64,000 nucleotides of DNA from Macrotrachela quadricornifera (Eukaryota > Rotifera > Eurotatoria > Philodinida > Philodinidae): the NCBI GenBank assembly GCA_022393335.1, contig JAJEKB010021337.1, positions 1,638,802 through 1,702,801 on the forward strand. The letters run 5' to 3'. A model generated the notes under the pieces. The model saw nothing but the letters and a program-made list of their open reading frames with translations. It had not been told where the DNA came from and made no database searches. A program made the position numbers and the translations under genes. This document shows positions 58,240-64,000 of this stretch, piece by piece. Each line of letters starts with the position of its first letter. Position 1 is the stretch's first letter.

Positions 58240-59715
58240 AGATCTTGAAACTTCCAATCTATATCGTTAATGACTTGTTCAAGAGTCTTTTATTCCAATC
58301 ATCTCCTAAATCATTGTCTTCATTGTCGATAAATTAAATTAATAATGATATCTTTTGATATAATCGACTAATTTCAGGTTAGCTAATATTCTTTTAATAT
58401 AATACAAAAAAGAAAAAATTGAGTCATAGGATTTTTATTCTTCCTATTACTCATTTTTGCCTTTCTTTAAGCAAAATCAAAGTCTTAATCGTAAGATGCT
58501 TGACTCACACTCTATGGTATTATTGTAAATGTTTAAAAACATGTTAAAACTGCGTTTTTCTAACGATTATCATTTGATTAGAATATTCAATACCTTTTAT
58601 TCCTAATAATTGATGGTTCGTATGTGCTTTTCTTAAGTAAAAGGAAAGAAAAAGGGCGTTGACCATCATTATCTCATTCACAATTATAATAATATAAAGA
58701 ATGACGAAGAACACGAGGTGATTTTTTTACGCCCAATATACAAGACGATATCTAATGAATATAAATGCTTGATTGATCACATTCTATAGATAAAAAATGA
58801 TTACAATGTTATATTTAGTTATAAAGTAGAAAAAAAACTTATTTGATTTCACATCATGAATAATATTCGATGGGATTCAACGAATACTTTTGCCAACAAC
58901 ATAAATGAATATCGTTTATTAACTAATGATACTCACGATGGTTTGTGTTGTTTTTTTGTCTACTGTTAAATTGATTAGAAATTTCTTTAGGTTATGTAAA
59001 AAAATTTATTGAAATGTTTCTCAAAAAATGGGCTCATTCTGCTGAACGTTTTGTCAATGAAAGAATGAATTCATCTTATCTTTATAATTATAATGGAGGT
59101 TATCGGTCTTGGTAAAACAAATAAACAGAAAAGAAGACAAGTAGATTTTTAATATTAAAATAAAAATAATATTCATATATTTATAAACTCGAACAATTTT
59201 CTAACGTACAGACACACTCATGCGCACTTTTAAATAAAAAAATATTCTTAATAAACATTAGATAATTACAATTGAATGCTGTCGAACTTATTTAACTTCA
59301 TTTCATGTACCTTTCACAATATAAGTTATGCGATAATATGACTTATTTTAAATAAAGAAGTTACGTCAGTCAATGTAAATACTAAAAGATTGAGATTAAT
59401 TATCAATTAAAACATATGAAATCATCAATATTAAGTCGAACAAAAGGTTCACGATTATTTTGTTAATCATCTTTTGTAATAAAGGGTCCGTGAACTTTTT
59501 GCTCAATCTAGTATATACCATTCGATAGAGTAAAGAAACCATCGACAAACTCATATCGAATTCATTTTATTTCAACATCGGTCCTATACATCGGCGGCGG
59601 AATGATTTCAATCTGGGATAGGCTCATATTTTCGGTCAAACCACTATGGAGAGCAGTTTGACGGTCGATTTGCTATATCTGTTTACAATGGTAATGTTAT
59701 AGGCTTTCTTTCTAG
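58240..59715. other. Intergenic, no gene recognised
   Basis: AT-rich DNA. No domain-bearing frame. The right end leads into a transposase fragment. Confidence 0.45.
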
Positions 59716-59724
59716 ACTTTTTAA

Positions 59725-60093
59725 TCATTGTTGAGTTATTGTATAACGTAGATGTGTTTTTATTCGATTTAATGCGTTAAATGATCTTTTTGCTGTAGCT
59801 GTTGTCGTTGGTATTGTCAAATATAACAATAATAATTTACGATATTCACAAAATAAAGTCTTTCCAACTGGTTCAGCATTTAAAAGTTCACATATTGTAT
59901 TAATTTTTGTAATTTTTCTCAAGTTAAAATGTTTTTCTTGGATAACATTTAAAAAATAATCAGGCAACATCGTTAATTCACGCTCTAATCGTTCAATATC
60001 AATATCAGCAACTGAAAGCTCCTTAATATCCATCAAACTTGTATTAACATCGTCTTTTGTACTATTAGCTGATGATAAAATAAAACTTTGCAT
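59725..60093 (-). pseudogene. hAT transposase C-terminal fragment
   Basis: A 122-codon minus-strand frame ends with LYLTIPTTTATAKRSFNALN and KTHLRYT, the hAT dimerisation domain, which usually reads IPxTxAxxERSFS..LxxIKxxLR. Only this tail is present and the core is missing upstream. It is from a different hAT lineage than the intact copy at 27918-30238. Whether the frame start at 60093 is genuine cannot be said. Confidence 0.65.
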
Positions 60094-60139
60094 AATAAAG
60101 GAAATACTGATTGTTTAAAGTGTGAATCAAGTGCATTAA

Positions 60140-61103
60140 GGCCTCTCCCCCCACTCAAAAATTGATCTCAGCTCAGGAACGTTCAAATGGGCTGAAGTTT
60201 GGGGCATATGTTGGGCCCGAAGGGGCTGGCTGTTGTAAAATTTTCAGCTCGATTTGTCGATATTTAACAGAGTTATGAACCAAACAAGAGTCAAAAATAA
60301 AAAAAGGACTCTATATTGTCCTGCATCTCGACGCGCTCTTTCAAACAAGAAAAATATTTTAATATATTGAAAGGGTCTGAACCGAGAAATCTTGGAACGA
60401 AAAACATTTTTCGTTGTTTTTTAAAATAAACAGATTTTTTCAAGAAGTTAACGAAAACTATCGAAATTGTTGATCAAAACAGGGATGTTGGATAAAAAAA
60501 AACATCAAATCTCCGAAGTAGATGTGTGACAGTTCACCAGTTCTAGAACCCAGTTTTTTTTTTAGAACTGGGTTGAACCACCAGTTCTTTTCTTGAGAAC
60601 TGGGTTGGAACATCAGTTATTTTTTTTGGAATTATGCCTGCTGGTGACTGTAATGCAATTGCCAAATTATCAGTTATACTAGTCTTACATTTTATAAGTA
60701 ATGTATATTGTAGTAAGATAAAGAAAGATGAAGAAAAAAAAATCAGTCTAGATGTCGTGAACGTACAGATGTTAAGTTTTGCGATAGGAGTAGTAACAAG
60801 TAGTCAGTTCCAGTTCCTTTCAAAAGAACTGGTGACCAGTTCCAGTTCCTTTCAAAAGAACTGGTGACCAGTTCCAGTTCTTTTCAAAAGAACTGGTGGC
60901 GAGTTCCAGTTCCTTTCAAAAGAACTGGTGGCCAGTTCCAGTTCTTTTCAAAAGAACTGGGTGGTGGAACCAGTTCCGTTCGCTGATCGGGAACTGTCAT
61001 ACATCTACTCCGAAGGCCTGAAGATAGGCTATCTTTCCATACATTTATCTCAATTTTGGAATTTTTTGCGAAAATTAACATTTTTTGAGGGGAGGAAGAT
61101 GTC
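60140..61103. mobile_element. TTAA-flanked TIR element with a nested insertion
   Basis: TTAA at 60136-60139 and 61104-61107 flanks inverted ends GGCCTCTCCCCCCACTCAAA and TTTGAGGGGAGGAAGATGTC. The TTAA target fits piggyBac- or Kolobok-type elements. The hAT-like element 60519-61007 is inserted inside. Without it the element is about 470 bp and non-coding. Confidence 0.6.
60519..61007. mobile_element. 489-bp hAT-like element, motif CCAGTTC / GAACTGG
   Basis: The termini TAGATGTGTGACAGTTC and inverse GAACTGTCATACATCTA are bounded by the 8-bp duplication CTCCGAAG (60511-60518 and 61008-61015). Both ends are arrays of AGAACTGG / CCAGTTC. The right array has five near-identical 37-bp units (GTTCCAGTTCCTTTCAAAAG, then AACTGGTGACCA). 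The 77-codon frame at 60634-60867 lies inside and is not recognised. Confidence 0.85.
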
Positions 61104-61109
61104 TTAAAA

Positions 61110-61592
61110 TTCAAAACTTATTTTGAATATATACTTAGAATACCAGTTAAACTATTTTTTTACTCAAAAGAAAGAATTCAACGCAGACATATACACCAAG
61201 AAAGCCAATCAGAATGCCAATGGATACAACTTTGTAATTGATAAAATGTGGAGTGACTCTGTAATAACGCGTCATCTATTACAAGAACGCGAAAATTAAC
61301 TAATATTGAAAATTTTTACATTAAATCAAGGCAAGTTAAACTTTTATCTCTATTAACTTGATCCTACCCAGGCCTCGTGGCTCTGCCGCCTATACTGATG
61401 TAAATATCAACTTAATATAAACTCAATAAGATGTTTGTTCTATCGACCTAATTATTTAGATTTGTAAAACTCATTAGTAATTACAAGATGCACTCACCAA
61501 ATTTTGTTTTTGAAATGAGTGCACATGCCAGCAAACGAATTCGTTACCTAGAGCGTTGCATAAATACTTAAAAATGCTGAAAACTCTTTATT
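61110..61592. other. Intergenic, no gene recognised
   Basis: No coding or structural feature seen. Confidence 0.5.
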
Positions 61593-61600
61593 GATAGGTT

Positions 61601-61786
61601 CAGTGGCGGATCTAGGAAGAGGGTAGTTCGACAAAGAACGGGGACGATTTTGGCTAAGAGACGTGTTGTGCACTGTGTTTGACGTAGTATCGGCTCATTT
61701 CTGGGACTTTTCTGCTGGAAAAAATCACAAATAATTTTAGGGAATGGGGGCAATCGCTCCATCGCTCCTCCCTAAATCGGCCACTG
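61601..61786. mobile_element. 186-bp hAT MITE (CAGTGGCGGATCTAGG)
   Basis: The TIRs CAGTGGCGGATCTAGG and inverse CCTAAATCGGCCACTG are flanked by the perfect 8-bp duplication GATAGGTT (61593-61600 and 61787-61794). It is non-coding and is the type of hAT MITE known from many animals. Confidence 0.9.
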
Positions 61787-61794
61787 GATAGGTT

Positions 61795-62470
61795 TGCAAT
61801 TTCACCAAATACAAACTCGAACAAGACTGTCAAGTAAAAAACATTTTTCAGTTGTGATCATCAAAGATTGTAATGGATAGAAAATTGCGCATATTCTTCA
61901 ATTATCAGTCTCTCACATTATCATGCTAATCAGAAATAATACTATCAAACAGCCATAAATCAAGAATTAATTATTATTGGTTATCACTGCTTTCATCTAC
62001 ACTATTAGACCAAAGTAGAATATTCTTATCGAAAGCTTCAATTGAAATACAAACTTTTCATAGGCTATGCCATTTTCTTATTCTAATCAATAAAATCCTT
62101 ATGCAAAATCATCGTAGTTTTTTTGAAGAGGCTTTTGAAAACTTTCATAGTTCCCTACAGAAAAATCTCGGTTTTATCTATAAGTGAATGCAGCTTATAA
62201 AAGGATATAGTTTTTGTTCATAATTTATGTTTATTTGGTGCCGATAGTGTTGATTATTACCGTGACGATGTCGTCTGAGAGTAAAAGTTGTACGATAGAC
62301 ACAAGTCTTTTTTTATGTACAATCACAATATTCTGAAATTCTAAAATTATTAAGAAAAAGAACTTTTAGAACTTCGATGTATTTATGATATATCTTAAGC
62401 AAAAAGTTCTATTGTTGACAGCTGAATTTTGTTAAGTGGCAACATTATATATCCACCACCTCTTTCTTTT
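61795..62470. other. Intergenic, no gene recognised
   Basis: No coding or structural feature seen. Confidence 0.45.
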
Positions 62471-62477
62471 TCTTTTT

Positions 62478-63650
62478 GTGTACTCAAAAAGTGAGTACAC
62501 TACTAAAATCGGTCAGTGTGTCCGTCCGGCCGTCCGGCCGTCCGTTTATTCGATAACTCTTCACAACAACATCCGATTGAGCTGAAATTTTGTACACAGA
62601 ATTGTCTCATCAATGTCTCGTTCGAGTTCGAAGATGAGAATGATTGGCCGAGCCGTTTCTGAGTTATTGCAAAAATAGTCATTTTTGACTAGACTACCGC
62701 TGAGGAGGGGTACAGGGATTTTTTTTCAAAAATAACTTTTTCTTAAAATTATTTGAAACATAGACAAATCGACTCAGTTTTTAACGCTGATTTCGAATAT
62801 GATATTAGTTTTCAACCAAATTGTAGTTTTGTGACGAACATCGCCTGAAAAATGTCTCAAAATGCACGAAAACTGTCTCCAGAAACCAAACTGCCTCGAT
62901 ATGTTTCAAAAGACTAGTGGTTTGAGGGTTTCCCAGATGCCTAATTTTGTAGCTAATAAAAAGAACTATCGAATGATAAAAACTCGAACTCGATAGCTAT
63001 TAATATTGGTAAGCTATTATGAAAATACTGATGTCTGTATCTATCATATGTCTCTTATAGATTCATGAGGTTGTTTACGATCGTAATCCTGATAGATACA
63101 AACACAAATTCAATTAAAAATAACTCCTCTTACCTAATTTTTTTGGAGTGGAGAGAATTTGCCAAGAGCTTTAAACAATGATAGGAAGTGGACGAGCCCT
63201 CCCTCCCTGAGTTATTGCAAAAATACTGATTTTTTTCTCTAGAGTTTTTGTTTAGGAAGATCGATATATCGCCGTTCGCGTGACAATATTTTCTATCAGA
63301 GTCGAGTAAAACCTCATTTGTTGTATACCATTCGATCGAGAATTTTCCGAGCTACAAAATGATACATAATATATAAAGAAATAAGGAGCTTAAGTTACCT
63401 ATATGGCAAACATAACTATGCAGGAAGTGGTTCCAATGTTGTCAACGCTCTCGGTGATTCAAAAATAGAGATCTATCTTCCGATCACAGATATCTCACTT
63501 CAAGGTTTTCTGGAGAGGAGAACTCGAATCTGTACTCCATTTGTCTCAAACCCCCATTGGTTGAACAGTAACCAATAAAACTCAAGCTATGATAAAAATA
63601 GTTGTCTTACAAGGGAAGGTCCCCAGGTGTGTCCCCGAGATTTCAGTTGA
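62478..63650. repeat. Repeat with GTGTACTC palindrome and CCGTCCGG run
   Basis: It starts with the palindrome GTACTCAAAAAGTGAGTAC (62480-62498), followed by GTCCGTCCGGCCGTCCGG (about 62521-62545). Then come sentences such as ATTGAGCTGAAATTTTGTAC and CCGTTTCTGAGTTATTGC, echoed at 63211 (GAGTTATTGCAAAAATA). The right part includes CAAGGGAAGGTCCCC at about 63610, close to the end of the hairpin element at 32565. It is probably one or two non-autonomous transposons; no gene. Confidence 0.45.
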
Positions 63651-63769
63651 AATTGCGTGGGTTAACTACATCAATTACCCTGATCTTTAGTGTGAAACAA
63701 TTAACAGCCCAGGCCTCCGCAATAAGAAATGGCATTCAAAGCATTTTTTCGCTATCCGATGTATGAATA

Positions 63770-64000
63770 CACATTGTAAAAAAAAAGTATTTTCCTGAAC
63801 TCTCCAAAAACGTTTCGAAAACGTCTAAAAGCTTCCAAATGAGTCTAAAGGCACAAAAAACCGGTTATTAAAATTAATGAGACCTTAAAGGAATTTGATC
63901 ACGGTTTACACGGTCGGAACCATCTCCTACGAAACCGTTTTTAAGTTTCGTACAGCGAGAAAGGTTTTAGAAGAAAACAGGAAAACGTGATAGTTTTCTA
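63770..64000. repeat. Motif cluster CGAAACC / GGTTTCG at window end
   Basis: GTTTCGAAAACG, CCTACGAAACCG, AGTTTCGTAC and GGAACC motifs alternate, resembling the window's first 100 bases and the foldback at 54483. It is cut by the window edge. Confidence 0.35.

Overview
The window looks like a bdelloid rotifer nuclear contig (inferred). The DNA is AT-rich and eukaryotic. Genes carry short GT..AG introns of about 50-66 nt. The gene families (arginine ADP-ribosyltransferase fused to TPRs, TRAF-like RING/MATH, giant HECT ligase, NACHT receptor) sit among many small DNA transposons, as is usual for bdelloids. No species can be named from sequence alone, and no bacterial operon, rRNA, intact tRNA or CRISPR array was seen.

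Layout. 1-6200 is gene-poor: several repeat elements, including a 1.6 kb terminal-inverted-repeat (TIR) element at 3016-4634 and an AATAGCTA tandem array at 5500-6120. 6223-7541 holds one possible secreted exon and a small Cys-rich membrane/secreted protein. 8852-19040 (minus) is a HERC1-like HECT ubiquitin ligase of about 3,160 codons with SPRY; splice sites are intact but there are five in-frame stops and one frameshift. 20083-32300 is a transposon graveyard: a 1.4 kb TIR element with nested MITEs and a splice-site-like tandem array, a decayed DNA-transposon gene, a decayed MULE, and a dead Gypsy element split by a complete hAT transposon with an intact four-exon transposase and a perfect 8-bp target duplication. 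32300-36610 is stacked foldback elements, MITEs and a Helitron. 36858-41402 (plus) is the most interesting gene: an ART-TIR-NACHT-HEAT protein of 1,452 aa whose three exons add up to an exact open frame. 41743-43600 holds two more TIR elements. 43729-45787 is a TRAF6-like RING/zf-TRAF/MATH gene. 50625-51494 is an unrecognised, probably mitochondrial protein. 55469-57751 is an ADP-ribosyltransferase with TPRs. 57833-64000 is again transposons, including precisely delimited nested insertions.

How the genes may work together (inference). The ART-TIR-NACHT-HEAT receptor, the TRAF-like adaptor/ligase and the ART-TPR protein are three signalling or defence-type genes within about 21 kb; two are predicted to consume NAD+. 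The HERC-like ligase is probably a recently inactivated copy.

A recurring structural theme is that at least a dozen unrelated-looking repeats have ends or bodies built from a short motif repeated in both orientations, with a different motif in each element. Where borders can be read, several have TAG..CTA termini and 8-bp duplications typical of hAT elements.
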